Positions 32,360 through 41,084 of a stretch of DNA of 50,093 nucleotides are shown in pieces. This DNA comes from CAZUXY01 sp964624235. Lineage in GTDB: Bacteria; Spirochaetota; UBA4802; UBA5368. The stretch spans positions 1-50,093 of the forward strand of contig CAZUXY010000035.1 in NCBI GenBank assembly GCA_964624235.1, in the 5' to 3' direction. The position numbers and the translations under genes were made by a program. Position 1 is the stretch's first letter, and every line of letters starts with the position of its first letter. Under the pieces are notes generated by a model, which was not told the origin of the DNA, made no database searches, and worked only from the letters and a program-made list of their open reading frames with translations.

Positions 32360-35300
32360 ATGAACGAGAGAATTCTCGTGGTGGACAGTGACCCGACAGA
32401 GGCGAAAGAAATACTAAGCGCACTCGAAAACCTGGGGTTCCATGATAAGCTCACGGCAGGCTCCGGCCGTGAGGCCGTACAGAAATGCGGCGAGGCCGCG
32501 CCATCCCTGGCATTTATAAATGCATCATTATCCGGTGAAATGAACGCCCTGACCGCCGCGTGCGCGATAAGGGCGCGAATCAACATTCCCCTTATATTTT
32601 ACAATCGCGGTAATGAAACATTGCCGGCGGACCATACGGGAAGCGGGATTATAACCTGTATCGGCAGACCGCCCGATGTCGAAAAGCTGCGTGCGACAAT
32701 TGAAAAGACGCTGCGTAACGATCCAGGGGCCCCTGAACAGGGTACTTTCTGTAACGCTGCCGGCTGTCGCCTCGATAATGAGACGTTAGGCGATTCATAT
32801 TCGATGCGCATACGGGAGTCCTCGTCCGCTGTGCGTGCGGATGCCGACGTCAAATTCCGCGGGGATATGCTGGACTCCCTCGATGAGGGACTGTGGGTTA
32901 CGGACAGCAACGATACACTGGTGTATGCCGACAGGCTGATGAATGACCTGGCGGGAATTGACTGCGTGCACGACCTGGGACGGAATGTACTTTCCGGTTT
33001 TCTGGACCGGAGATTCGCGGGTTTCTCCTCATATTACAACAGGGCCAAAGGGACACTTAAACCGGTGAATGTTGCCATTGCTGGAGACGGCGGAGATACC
33101 GTCTGCACGGAGATACGTTTTTGTCCCCGCATACGCAACGGCACTTTCAGCGGAATGACCGGGATGGTGCGAAAAATTGACGTTAAAGGTAAAGGACCGG
33201 AGATTCACACAGCGGAAGATTTTACAGAGAGCTTTCTGGAGGCGGCCCCGGTGATTATTGTGATTCTGGACCGGCAGGGCCGCATCGTGAGAGTGAATTC
33301 ATTTTTAGAGGAGACAACGGGATATCGTCAGGAAGAGCTTATGGGGAAGGACTGGTTTGACACATTTCTTGAGGAGAGCAGCAGGGAAAAAAACAGAAAG
33401 TACTTTCTCAGGGCGCTTACGGAGATAAGCGCCAGGGGATACATCGACAGGATCGTCGTAAGGGACGGCGGTTACCGGGTGATTGAATGGTATCACAGGG
33501 CCCTGAAAAACCGCCAAAATGAAACGATCGGGCTTATGGCCATCGGACTGGACCTTGACGACCGGCTTAAAACCCATAATGCCCTTAAGAAAAGCGAGGA
33601 CAATTACCGTGAACTGGTGGAAAACATTCATGATATCATTTATGAGGTGAACCGCAGCGGAACCTTTGTGTACATCAGCCCTCCTATAAAGCGGCTTTCC
33701 GGGTATGCGCCGGAAGAACTCATCGGGAAACCTTTTATCGACTTTGTCCACCCTGAGGATGTGCCGCGGGTGGCCGCCGCATATCCGAGAGCAATGGCCG
33801 GTCCTATGGAACCCATGGAATGCCGAATCATGACACGCGGGTGCGGCATAAAATGGGTGAGAATTTCGGGAAAAACCATCGGCAGTGAAAACAAACCCGG
33901 TGGACTGCGTGGCATGATCACCGACATCACCGAATGGAAAAACCAGGAAGAGAACCTGAGGATCAAGGAAAACGCCATCGCTTCCGCCATCAGCGCCATG
34001 GCCATCGCCGACCTGGAGGGAAAGCTGGTGTATGTGAACCCGGCGTTTCTCCGCATTCTGGGGTATGAAGACGGCGCCCCGGTCCTGAAAAGCTGTATCA
34101 CCCGGTTCTGGCGCCGGCCTGATGCCGTCGAAAAAGTCAGGCGCCTTCTCTTTGAACACGGAAGCTGGTCTGGCGAGGTGGAGGCGGTACGCAGGGACGG
34201 TTCGACGCTTTCCGTACACCTGCTGGTGAGCCTGGTGAGGGATGACCGCGGTAACCCGGTACATATCATGGGGTCCTTTATTGATGTTACCGAACAGAAA
34301 AAAGCGGAAACCGGTTTAAAGGAGAGCGAACTTCGCTATCGTTCCTTTGTGGAGAATTTTCAGGGCATCGCGTACCGTGGCACCATGGAATTCGTTCCGC
34401 TGTTTTTTCACGGCGCGGTCGAGGATATTACCGGTTATACCGAGCAGGAATTCATTTCGGGTGTTCCCCGCTGGGACCAGGTTATTCATCCGGAAGACCT
34501 CACCGATCAATTCTACGAAAATGCGATAAGGCTGCGTACTGTCCCCGGTCTGGGCTTCGAGAGGGAGTACCGTATAGTGCGACGGGACGGAACGGTCCGC
34601 TGGGTGCGTGAGTATATACGAAACATTTCAGATGAACAGGGGAAGCCGGCATGGGTCCAGGGATCTATCCATGACATCACCCACAGGAAACTGGCTGAGG
34701 AAAAACTTTCCCTTTCGCTGATGGAAAAGGAGATACTGTTGAGGGAAGTGCATCACCGGGTAAAAAATAATTTTCAGATCATAATCAGCCTGCTGCGTCT
34801 GCAGCAGCGGAATATCCGTGAGCCTGCACTGGTGGCGGTTTTTAACGAGGCGGCCGGGCGTATAAAGACCATGGGGGCCGTACACGAGATACTCTACCAG
34901 TCGGAAAACATGGCGGTCGTGGATTTTGACCTTTACCTGAAAAAGATAGTCGGCAACATTTTCGGTTCTGTTTCGACCGGGGGCAGGGTGGGCCTTTTAA
35001 TGGACCTGGATAAACTCAAGATCAGCATTGAGCAGGCCATACCCTGCGGTCTGCTGGTCAACGAGATCATTACCAATACCCTGAAACACGCTTTTCCCGA
35101 ATCATTCCGGGGAGAACTGAAGTCAGAAGAGCCGACAGTCACTGTTTCCCTTGCATATAGCGGTACTACGGTTATCCTGCGGATCGCCGATAACGGGATC
35201 GGTATTCCAGACAACGCACTGAATGCGCCGACCGCGTCTATAGGGCTTGCCCTGATTCCGCTTTTTGTGGAACAGCTGGGGGGTGAAGTTAAAACCGACT

Positions 35301-35380
35301 GGTCAAAGGGAACAGGTTATACCATAACATTTCAAAACAAACTGGTGTCACGTGAGCGGACGCCTGACGTGCGCAAATAA
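32360..35380 (+). CDS. multi-PAS sensor histidine kinase of the HisKA_2 type with a degenerate receiver
   Basis: This protein has about 1006 residues from the ATG at 32360, chosen over 32315 because AGAGAGG precedes it by about 8 nt. It has no membrane helix. The N-terminal receiver-like domain (1-125) has ILVVDSDPTEA but N54 replaces the phospho-acceptor Asp (AFINASLSG), so it is likely not phosphorylated. Five PAS domains follow, near residues 169, 289, 414, 537 and 658. The kinase core starts with MEKEILLREVHHRVKNNFQI, the HisKA_2 phospho-acceptor box (H798/H799), and ends with an HATPase having NEIITNTLKHAFPE and DNGIGIPD. Such kinases usually signal to a separate response regulator; none adjoins it. 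The sensed cues are unknown. Confidence 0.9.
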   Translation: MNERILVVDSDPTEAKEILSALENLGFHDKLTAGSGREAVQKCGEAAPSLAFINASLSGEMNALTAACAIRARINIPLIFYNRGNETLPADHTGSGIITCIGRPPDVEKLRATIEKTLRNDPGAPEQGTFCNAAGCRLDNETLGDSYSMRIRESSSAVRADADVKFRGDMLDSLDEGLWVTDSNDTLVYADRLMNDLAGIDCVHDLGRNVLSGFLDRRFAGFSSYYNRAKGTLKPVNVAIAGDGGDTVCTEIRFCPRIRNGTFSGMTGMVRKIDVKGKGPEIHTAEDFTESFLEAAPVIIVILDRQGRIVRVNSFLEETTGYRQEELMGKDWFDTFLEESSREKNRKYFLRALTEISARGYIDRIVVRDGGYRVIEWYHRALKNRQNETIGLMAIGLDLDDRLKTHNALKKSEDNYRELVENIHDIIYEVNRSGTFVYISPPIKRLSGYAPEELIGKPFIDFVHPEDVPRVAAAYPRAMAGPMEPMECRIMTRGCGIKWVRISGKTIGSENKPGGLRGMITDITEWKNQEENLRIKENAIASAISAMAIADLEGKLVYVNPAFLRILGYEDGAPVLKSCITRFWRRPDAVEKVRRLLFEHGSWSGEVEAVRRDGSTLSVHLLVSLVRDDRGNPVHIMGSFIDVTEQKKAETGLKESELRYRSFVENFQGIAYRGTMEFVPLFFHGAVEDITGYTEQEFISGVPRWDQVIHPEDLTDQFYENAIRLRTVPGLGFEREYRIVRRDGTVRWVREYIRNISDEQGKPAWVQGSIHDITHRKLAEEKLSLSLMEKEILLREVHHRVKNNFQIIISLLRLQQRNIREPALVAVFNEAAGRIKTMGAVHEILYQSENMAVVDFDLYLKKIVGNIFGSVSTGGRVGLLMDLDKLKISIEQAIPCGLLVNEIITNTLKHAFPESFRGELKSEEPTVTVSLAYSGTTVILRIADNGIGIPDNALNAPTASIGLALIPLFVEQLGGEVKTDWSKGTGYTITFQNKLVSRERTPDVRK

Positions 35381-35399
35381 TTGAGAACCTGGGGGGATA

Positions 35400-35427
35400 T
35401 TGACAGATAAATTTTTGCCTGTATACT
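35400..35427 (+). promoter_or_regulatory. sigma-70-type promoter for the DUF1189 gene
   Basis: TTGACA (35400-35405) and TATACT (35422-35427) are separated by 16 bp, an excellent match to a housekeeping promoter. Transcription would start near 35434, about 30 nt before the ATG at 35464, which has GAGG upstream. It shows that this gene is transcribed apart from the kinase gene. Confidence 0.7.
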
Positions 35428-35463
35428 GCGCACAGACGCTATTATTCATTACAGAGGACGGAT

Positions 35464-36258
35464 ATGAAAACAGAGGAATCAAACATATTTGCCGAACTGC
35501 TGGACAGCGTCCGCGGTTTTCAGGCCTATGGCCGTTTTGCTGAACAGAAAGCGGGAAGGGTGATGCTTTATCTGCTGGTGCTCACCCTCCTGTGCGGAAG
35601 CATCGCGGTGATCAGGCCAGCCCGCGGCCTGGAGCGCGGCATAAAAGAAGCCGCGGCGTCATTTCAGAAGAGGGCTCCCGGATTCATGTTTAAAAACGGA
35701 ACGCTGCTGTTCGAGGGGAAAAAACCCATTACTATTACCGAGGGGGAACACAGTATCATAGTCATGGATTCGACCGGGAAAACCGATGTAAGTGTACTCG
35801 ACAGGTATGAAAAAGGCGTGTACCTGGCGCGCAACCGTATCTATTACAAGAAAAGCGCGGCGGAAACACGGATGTATAACCTCAACAACCTGAACCAGTT
35901 CAGTTTCGACAAATCCGATGTGCTGTCTCTCTTCGGCCGGTACCGTGTCGTGACGGTCGTGTTCGTTTTTCTGTATATGCTGTGGTTTTATATCGGTAAG
36001 CTTTTCAGTGCGTTTATCCTCGCCGTAATCGGTCTTATCTTTTGCGGTATAAAGGGCGGCAGGGTGGATTTTCCGGGCCTGTACGCCATGGGTGTCCATG
36101 CCCTTACCCTTCCGGTTATTCTGGACACCGCCGTGTCCGCCGCGGGAATCGCGATACCCTATTCCATCCTGATATATTACCTGGTCGCGGCGGTATACTT
36201 ATGGAAGGGAGTTTCGCTGTTCGGGTTAAAAACCGTGCAGACCGGGGTGCCCCGCTGA
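35464..36258 (+). CDS. DUF1189-family membrane protein
   Basis: This 264-residue protein has one N-terminal helix (about 32-52), an extracytoplasmic soluble domain (about 55-155) with FMFKNGTLLFEGKKPI and IVMDSTGKTD, then a cluster of four hydrophobic helices in the C-terminal half. This layout and the first motifs match DUF1189 (PF06691), whose function is unknown. It stands behind its own promoter at 35400-35427 and is followed by the PilZ gene about 150 bp later. No partner genes are evident. Confidence 0.75.
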   Translation: MKTEESNIFAELLDSVRGFQAYGRFAEQKAGRVMLYLLVLTLLCGSIAVIRPARGLERGIKEAAASFQKRAPGFMFKNGTLLFEGKKPITITEGEHSIIVMDSTGKTDVSVLDRYEKGVYLARNRIYYKKSAAETRMYNLNNLNQFSFDKSDVLSLFGRYRVVTVVFVFLYMLWFYIGKLFSAFILAVIGLIFCGIKGGRVDFPGLYAMGVHALTLPVILDTAVSAAGIAIPYSILIYYLVAAVYLWKGVSLFGLKTVQTGVPR

Positions 36259-36404
36259 TCCGGGTCGTATGATGCAGAAGGGGGTGCCTGTTCCCGGACA
36301 CGCCGGACCGCGGTACTCTTCGGTGTACAGGGATGGCTGCATGAAGCCAGGAACGCGGGAAAAATCCGATGTCTCCGGGTAAAAACGATTCAGGAGGCTG
36401 TGCC

Positions 36405-36746
36405 ATGACAACCGAAAGAAGAAAGCATCCCAGGTTTCCCATTGACCAGTTTATAGAAATGGACATGGGCAGGGAAATATGGATCGAAGCCGCGGGCGTA
36501 AACATCAGTGAAAACGGGCTGTTGTGCAAAACCGCGGAATACTGCGAACCCTATCTCAAGGTGCTGGTCACGATTAAAATGCCGGAGGGGAACAAGACGG
36601 GAAAATTCACCTTCGAGGGGATAGTGATCCGTTCGGAAAAATATTCGGACCGATGGGACACCGGTATAGAGATTACGGGTATCGGCGATAAAGATAAACA
36701 GACAATGGTGAAGTTTATAAATACGCTGGGCAAGGGGACATTGTAG
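36405..36746 (+). CDS. PilZ-domain c-di-GMP-binding protein
   Basis: This 113-residue protein is a stand-alone PilZ domain. It has the two c-di-GMP contacts R6-x3-R10 (RRKHPRF) and the N-x-S-x2-G motif at residues 33-38 (NISENG), followed by the six-stranded barrel ending around DTGIEITGI. I start at the ATG at 36405, where AGGAGG lies 8 nt upstream, not the in-frame ATG at 36369. It should bind c-di-GMP and act on an unknown partner. A GGDEF gene lies about 0.7 kb further on, on the other strand. Confidence 0.88.
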   Translation: MTTERRKHPRFPIDQFIEMDMGREIWIEAAGVNISENGLLCKTAEYCEPYLKVLVTIKMPEGNKTGKFTFEGIVIRSEKYSDRWDTGIEITGIGDKDKQTMVKFINTLGKGTL

Positions 36747-36965
36747 AACACGATTACTTCCATGTACAATGTAGTGCGAACGACGGCACGTGGATAAGGA
36801 CGTATCCGTAAAAACTTTTTTATACGCGCCCTATGTGTTAAAAAACCGCCGGTTACCCCATGATTACAGCCACAGGTGTAAAGAAACATCTCCTCATTTC
36901 CGGTCATTTCAGGTATATGCTCCCGGCACTATAAGTTGCCGTAACTCACTAATGCGAGGATCAGC

Positions 36966-37316
36966 ATGGTATATAAAAGGAACAATGACGTATCGTTTGA
37001 AAAATACGGTGTGCGCATGACGGTGTATAATGCCCGGGAGGATTTCCCCCACGCGGCGATTGCCTACCAGGAAACGGAAACAGGCCATGCCGAGGAATTC
37101 GTCCACGAAAAGAGCGCCTTTGTGTATTACATCCTTGAGGGTGAAGGAACCTGGGTCATCGACGGCAGGGAATACCCGGTGAAGGCGACTGACGTGATCA
37201 TGGTCCCGCCGGGACATCGCATCTATTTCAGGGGCAATCTGAAACAACTGTGCGTAACCGTCCCCGCGTGGGAAGAGCGGTACGAGCGGCACGTGCGGTT
37301 CATTGAAGACCTGTAA
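36966..37316 (+). CDS. small cupin-fold protein
   Basis: This 116-residue single cupin_2 domain has EEFVHEKSAFVYYILEGEGTW and DVIMVPPGHRIYFRG, corresponding to the two cupin motifs. The expected metal ligands are only partly present (H87 in PPGHR, E69-like residues in the first motif), so metal binding is uncertain. GAGGA precedes the ATG. It is monocistronic as far as can be seen and convergent with the GGDEF gene. Function cannot be inferred; cupins of this size include isomerases, dioxygenases and binding proteins. Confidence 0.8.
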   Translation: MVYKRNNDVSFEKYGVRMTVYNAREDFPHAAIAYQETETGHAEEFVHEKSAFVYYILEGEGTWVIDGREYPVKATDVIMVPPGHRIYFRGNLKQLCVTVPAWEERYERHVRFIEDL

Positions 37317-37425
37317 CCGGTCTTCATTCTTTCAGTGCCGGCCGGAGGGGGCGTACACCGGTGTTCGATGGTTAACCCCCCGCACCGAAACGATAACCCG
37401 CTGTGCGCTTTGGCCTGTAATGACG

Positions 37426-38571
37426 TCACCCGGTGCTCCCCGGATAGGCGACCCTGTTGCGTCCCGCGCTTTTAGCCGAGTAAAGATGCCTGTCGGCGGT
37501 GCTTATGAGAGAGTCCGGGTCGGCGTCGAACATGCAATCCGGCTCGATCGGTGCGATACCGAAGCTTGCGGTCACCCGGCAGGGGCCTAATTCGGTCGCC
37601 ACCCTGAGCGATTCGATCTTTCCTCGCAGGCGTTCGGCGACCAGGCATGCTCCTCCGAGATCGGTTTCGGGGAGTACAATGAGAAACTCCTCACCCCCGT
37701 ACCTCACTATCCAGTCGATGTCCTTCCGTACGTTCTCGTCAAATACGGCGGCTATTTCCTTCAGCACCCTGTCACCCGCCATGTGTCCCAGTTCGTCGTT
37801 GATCTGTTTGAAGTGGTCCACATCGCACAGTATTATACTCAGGTTCCGTCTGTATCGCAGCGCACGCCTGATCTCCTCTGGGAGGCGTTCGTTCATATAA
37901 TTCCGGTTATACAGCCCGGTAAGGGGGTCCAGTCTCGAGATCTGTTTGATGTGATCGTGGGCCTGTTTGAGGCGGTTTTGCTCCTGTGCGAGATGTTCTT
38001 TCTCCTCCGACAGCATGACGTGGAAATGATGACGAACGCTCTCGTAGATGTAGGCGATCAATATGATGATCCCGTAACTGACGAGAAACCGGAAGATGAA
38101 AGGGAGGGCATACGGGTAAGACCCCGGCGGATTAAAAATCATTCGCTGGATGTACAGAAAATACACGACGCAGTTCCAGAGCAGGCCCTCCCTTTTCCCG
38201 AGAGTAAACAAGAGCGCCGGCGGCAGGAAGTATGCCCATAGAATCTTTGATCCCGACTCCCCGCCGGTATAGGTCCAGAAGAGCATGAGGACTGACGCCA
38301 TCAGCAGGATTATCCTGAATCGCGGTATCGGGTTGCGCACCCTGCCTGTGCTGAATATCAGGTATACCGCGAAAGCGCAGAACACCAGTTCCATAACCGC
38401 TTCTTCGGTGTTCCTTTCAATGACATCGAAATAAGCAAAGATCATTATAATTGGTGTGATAAAGAGGAGAAGTACTATCACGAATATACGCCGGCGCATG
38501 ATGTCGAAATCTTCGCCGCCATGGATCCCGAATACTGTAAAGGCCTTGGTTATGGTCTTTTTCCCGCTCAT
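37426..38571 (-). CDS. membrane diguanylate cyclase (GGDEF)
   Basis: This protein has about 381 residues from the start used here (the frame is open to 38658; an ATG at 38499 is also possible). Six hydrophobic helices occupy the first 180 residues, followed by a coiled coil and the catalytic GGDEF domain. The active-site motif is RYGGEEF (GGEEF at residues 292-296), with DPLTGLYNRNY and DVDHFKQINDELGH as upstream landmarks, so the enzyme should make c-di-GMP from two GTP. The product-inhibition site normally reads RxxD. Here KDID stands at that position, so feedback inhibition may be weakened. It stands alone. Confidence 0.9.
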   Translation of the reverse strand: MSGKKTITKAFTVFGIHGGEDFDIMRRRIFVIVLLLFITPIIMIFAYFDVIERNTEEAVMELVFCAFAVYLIFSTGRVRNPIPRFRIILLMASVLMLFWTYTGGESGSKILWAYFLPPALLFTLGKREGLLWNCVVYFLYIQRMIFNPPGSYPYALPFIFRFLVSYGIIILIAYIYESVRHHFHVMLSEEKEHLAQEQNRLKQAHDHIKQISRLDPLTGLYNRNYMNERLPEEIRRALRYRRNLSIILCDVDHFKQINDELGHMAGDRVLKEIAAVFDENVRKDIDWIVRYGGEEFLIVLPETDLGGACLVAERLRGKIESLRVATELGPCRVTASFGIAPIEPDCMFDADPDSLISTADRHLYSAKSAGRNRVAYPGSTG

Positions 38572-39073
38572 GTTTTTTCTCGGGGTGGGTATGACAATAT
38601 CAGACAAGGAGCAGGCCCGGTATGGGAATAGTATATCAAAGATGGAAATAATATGCAATGACGGTAATGACTTTCAGTCAGAAACCACATACAACGTGGA
38701 TAATGGGCCGGTCACTGAGTGTTTCAGCCGATCTGATATGGCAGACCGGTTAAAAACGACGATCAGTATACTGCCGGTTCTCCAATACCCTTTCCGTCGG
38801 GTTGTGCCGGGCCAGGTCCGGTTAACGTAAATGTTTTGTCGAGATTATCGATCATGATATAAGCAGAGAAGGTCATTGATTGAAAAATGGTTTTATTGGA
38901 TAACCTTTTGGGCCGCCGGAGGGGGTTGACGTTATTAAGAAAAAACCTTGACTATCAGGGGAGGAGTATTTCAATGGAATCAAGTGTTCAGGAATTTTAT
39001 ATAATACTGAACCATTCAAGTTAGTAAATGTTCCGATGTGTTAATATAATCCAATCGATTACAGGAGCTAAAA
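38572..39073. other. intergenic stretch with a short leader ORF before the oxidoreductase gene
   Basis: This 502-bp AT-rich stretch separates the divergent GGDEF and oxidoreductase genes. A plus-strand 124-codon frame overlapping the GGDEF start is a shadow. From 38974 to 39024 there is a 16-codon ORF (MESSVQEFYIILNHSS) preceded by GGGGAGGAG at 8 nt. A TATAAT occurs at 39000-39005. Two direct TTGAC repeats lie near 38928 and 38948. No other gene is supported. Confidence 0.45.
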
Positions 39074-40774
39074 ATGTCAAAGAAGAAAAGAATCGTGGTA
39101 ATCGGCGGTTCCGCCGCCGGTCCCAAGGCTGCCGCCAAGGCCCGCCGTCTGGATGAAAACGCCGAGATCACTATAGTACAGAAAGACCCGGACCTCTCAA
39201 TGGCTTCCTGCGGGTATCCGTATTACGTCGGGGGGTTTTTCGACGACCGGAATATGCTGCTGTGTACCCCCACCGGCATAACCAGAAATCCCGTCTTCTA
39301 CATGAACGCGAAGGCGATAAAGGCGCGTACCGAAACCGAGGCGCTTTCCATTGACCGGAAAAAAAAGACCGTGGCGTGTAAAGACCTGAAAAGCGGTGCG
39401 ACCGATGCCATGGAATACGACAAGCTGATCCTGGCGACGGGCGCCAGGCCCAGAATACCCCCGGTCCCGGGTGCGAATCTCAAAGGCATCACGACGCTTC
39501 AGAGCATGCAGGACGCCGATTTTCTGAGAAAGATCCGCGACGAGGGAAAGATAAAGAAAGCGGTGGTAATCGGCGGCGGCCTTATCGGCATCGAGACCTG
39601 TGAGGCGCTGCAGCTGGCCGGGATCGACATCACCGTAATCGAGCTGCTGCCGCAGTTGCTTATATTCCTCGACTGGGAAATGGCGAAGCTGGTGGAGAGC
39701 CACGTGAAGGCGAAGAACGCCAACGTCATCACCGATAACGGGGTGGCCGAGTTCCTGGGAGAAAACGGGATACTCACCGGCGTGAAGCTGGCCAACGGTA
39801 CCGAACTTCCCTGTGAACTGGCGGTGGTCGCCATCGGGGTCACTCCTAACGTGAAACTGGCGAAAGAAGCCGGGCTCGAGATCGGACAGGTGGGCGGCAT
39901 TGTCGTAGACGAATACATGCAGACCTCCGATCCCGATATCTATGCCGTCGGTGACTGCGTCGAGATCACGAACCTCATTACCGGCAAGAAGGTGCATGCC
40001 CCCTACGGTGACCTGGCGAACCTGCAGGGACGGGTGGCCGGCGAGAACGCGGTGGCGGGCAACACCGTCACCTTTAAAGGGACCATTCAGACCGGCATCT
40101 GCAAGGTTTTTGATTACGGTGTCGGCGCCACGGGCCTGTCAGAGCGGGCGGCGCGCAATGCCGGTATGGATGACATCATGACCGTGGTCAATGCCAGCCC
40201 CGACAAGCCCGGGTTCATGGGCGGAAAGCTGCTCGTCACCAAACTGGTGGCTGAAAAGAAAACCGGCAGGGTGCTTGGGGCCCAGGTGGTGGGACCCGGC
40301 GATGTGGCCAAGCAGGTGGCCCAGTGGGCCATGGCCATCCAGGGAAAGCTTACCGTGGAAGACCTGATCAACGCTGATCTGCCCTACGCACCGCCCTTCT
40401 CACTGGCGATAGACCATTTCATCGCCACCGCTCATCTGATGCAGAACAAGATGAAGGGCAGGCTGAAGGGCGTCTCGGTGGTGCAGGCGAAGGAGATGCT
40501 TTCGAACGGGAAGAAACCTTTCGTGCTGGACGCGCGGGGACCCGACGAATATGAGGAGATGCGCCTGGGAATCGGCGAAACCCTGATACCCCTCGGCGCG
40601 TTAAGGAAGCGGCTGAACGAACTCCCCGCCGACAAGGAACAGGAGATACTCTGTTACTGCAAAATCTCACTGCGGGGTTATGAGGCCGCCCTGGTGCTCG
40701 AGGCACACGGATGGAAGAATGTAAAGGTCATGGAGGGGGGGATCATGGCCTGGCCGTACGGAAGGGAGAAGTAA
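39074..40774 (+). CDS. CoA-disulfide-reductase-like FAD oxidoreductase fused to a rhodanese domain
   Basis: This 566-residue pyridine-nucleotide disulfide oxidoreductase (about 1-450) has a C-terminal rhodanese domain (about 460-566). FAD binding is at GGSAAG (11-16), NAD(P)H binding at VIGGGLIGIETCEAL, and the second FAD motif at YAVGDCVEI. The single redox cysteine C46 in SMASCGYPYYVGG matches the CoA-disulfide reductase/NADH persulfide reductase group. The rhodanese loop has C529 in CYCKISLRG. Such fusions reduce CoA disulfide, polysulfide or persulfides with NAD(P)H. AGGAG precedes the ATG, and a terminator follows at 40814-40835. It is transcribed alone. Confidence 0.9.
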   Translation: MSKKKRIVVIGGSAAGPKAAAKARRLDENAEITIVQKDPDLSMASCGYPYYVGGFFDDRNMLLCTPTGITRNPVFYMNAKAIKARTETEALSIDRKKKTVACKDLKSGATDAMEYDKLILATGARPRIPPVPGANLKGITTLQSMQDADFLRKIRDEGKIKKAVVIGGGLIGIETCEALQLAGIDITVIELLPQLLIFLDWEMAKLVESHVKAKNANVITDNGVAEFLGENGILTGVKLANGTELPCELAVVAIGVTPNVKLAKEAGLEIGQVGGIVVDEYMQTSDPDIYAVGDCVEITNLITGKKVHAPYGDLANLQGRVAGENAVAGNTVTFKGTIQTGICKVFDYGVGATGLSERAARNAGMDDIMTVVNASPDKPGFMGGKLLVTKLVAEKKTGRVLGAQVVGPGDVAKQVAQWAMAIQGKLTVEDLINADLPYAPPFSLAIDHFIATAHLMQNKMKGRLKGVSVVQAKEMLSNGKKPFVLDARGPDEYEEMRLGIGETLIPLGALRKRLNELPADKEQEILCYCKISLRGYEAALVLEAHGWKNVKVMEGGIMAWPYGREK

Positions 40775-41084
40775 CACTCCCGCCGGAAAATACAACTGCA
40801 CTGACATAATGGAGGCGGCACAGGGATGTGCCGCCCTGTTATCTTTAATCCCGCCTCTCCGGTATCAGCAAAGACGATACTGTATTGTCTCACCTATACC
40901 GTCCAATGCGGTTTCCGACCCGGCCCGCATGTGACGCAGTGTGAAATCCGTGCACCCGCCACCCTGAAAAACCAGCCGCGCCTGCCGTCATCGCACCGGT
41001 AATATAATTGACGTGCCCGCGGCAACGAAGTATGGTTTTAACTGAACTCGAAATCTCTATTTTCTTCGCAATGGTGGTGAACCG
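40775..41084 (+). other. intergenic stretch containing a terminator
   Basis: This 310-bp region follows the oxidoreductase gene. Apart from the strong hairpin at 40814-40835, I see no gene. The last 150 bp precede the GTG start of the next gene and may hold its promoter, but no clear -35/-10 pair is recognised. Minus-strand frames here are composed of rare-type residues and have no Shine-Dalgarno. Confidence 0.45.
40814..40845 (+). terminator. intrinsic terminator of the oxidoreductase gene
   Basis: A perfect 9-bp stem (GGCGGCACA at 40814-40822 with TGTGCCGCC at 40827-40835, loop GGGA) is followed by CTGTTATCTTT. It is 40 bp after the stop codon at 40774. The T-tract is imperfect but the stem is strong. 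Confidence 0.65.

Noticed and set aside
36259..36404. Possible c-di-GMP riboswitch before the PilZ gene
   Set aside because: The conserved GEMM core blocks (such as GGGCAAACC and ACGCAAAGCC) are absent.
38456..38830. 124-codon plus-strand frame at the GGDEF start region
   Set aside because: Its first part is antisense to the GGDEF membrane helices and the rest is unconvincing intergenic sequence.
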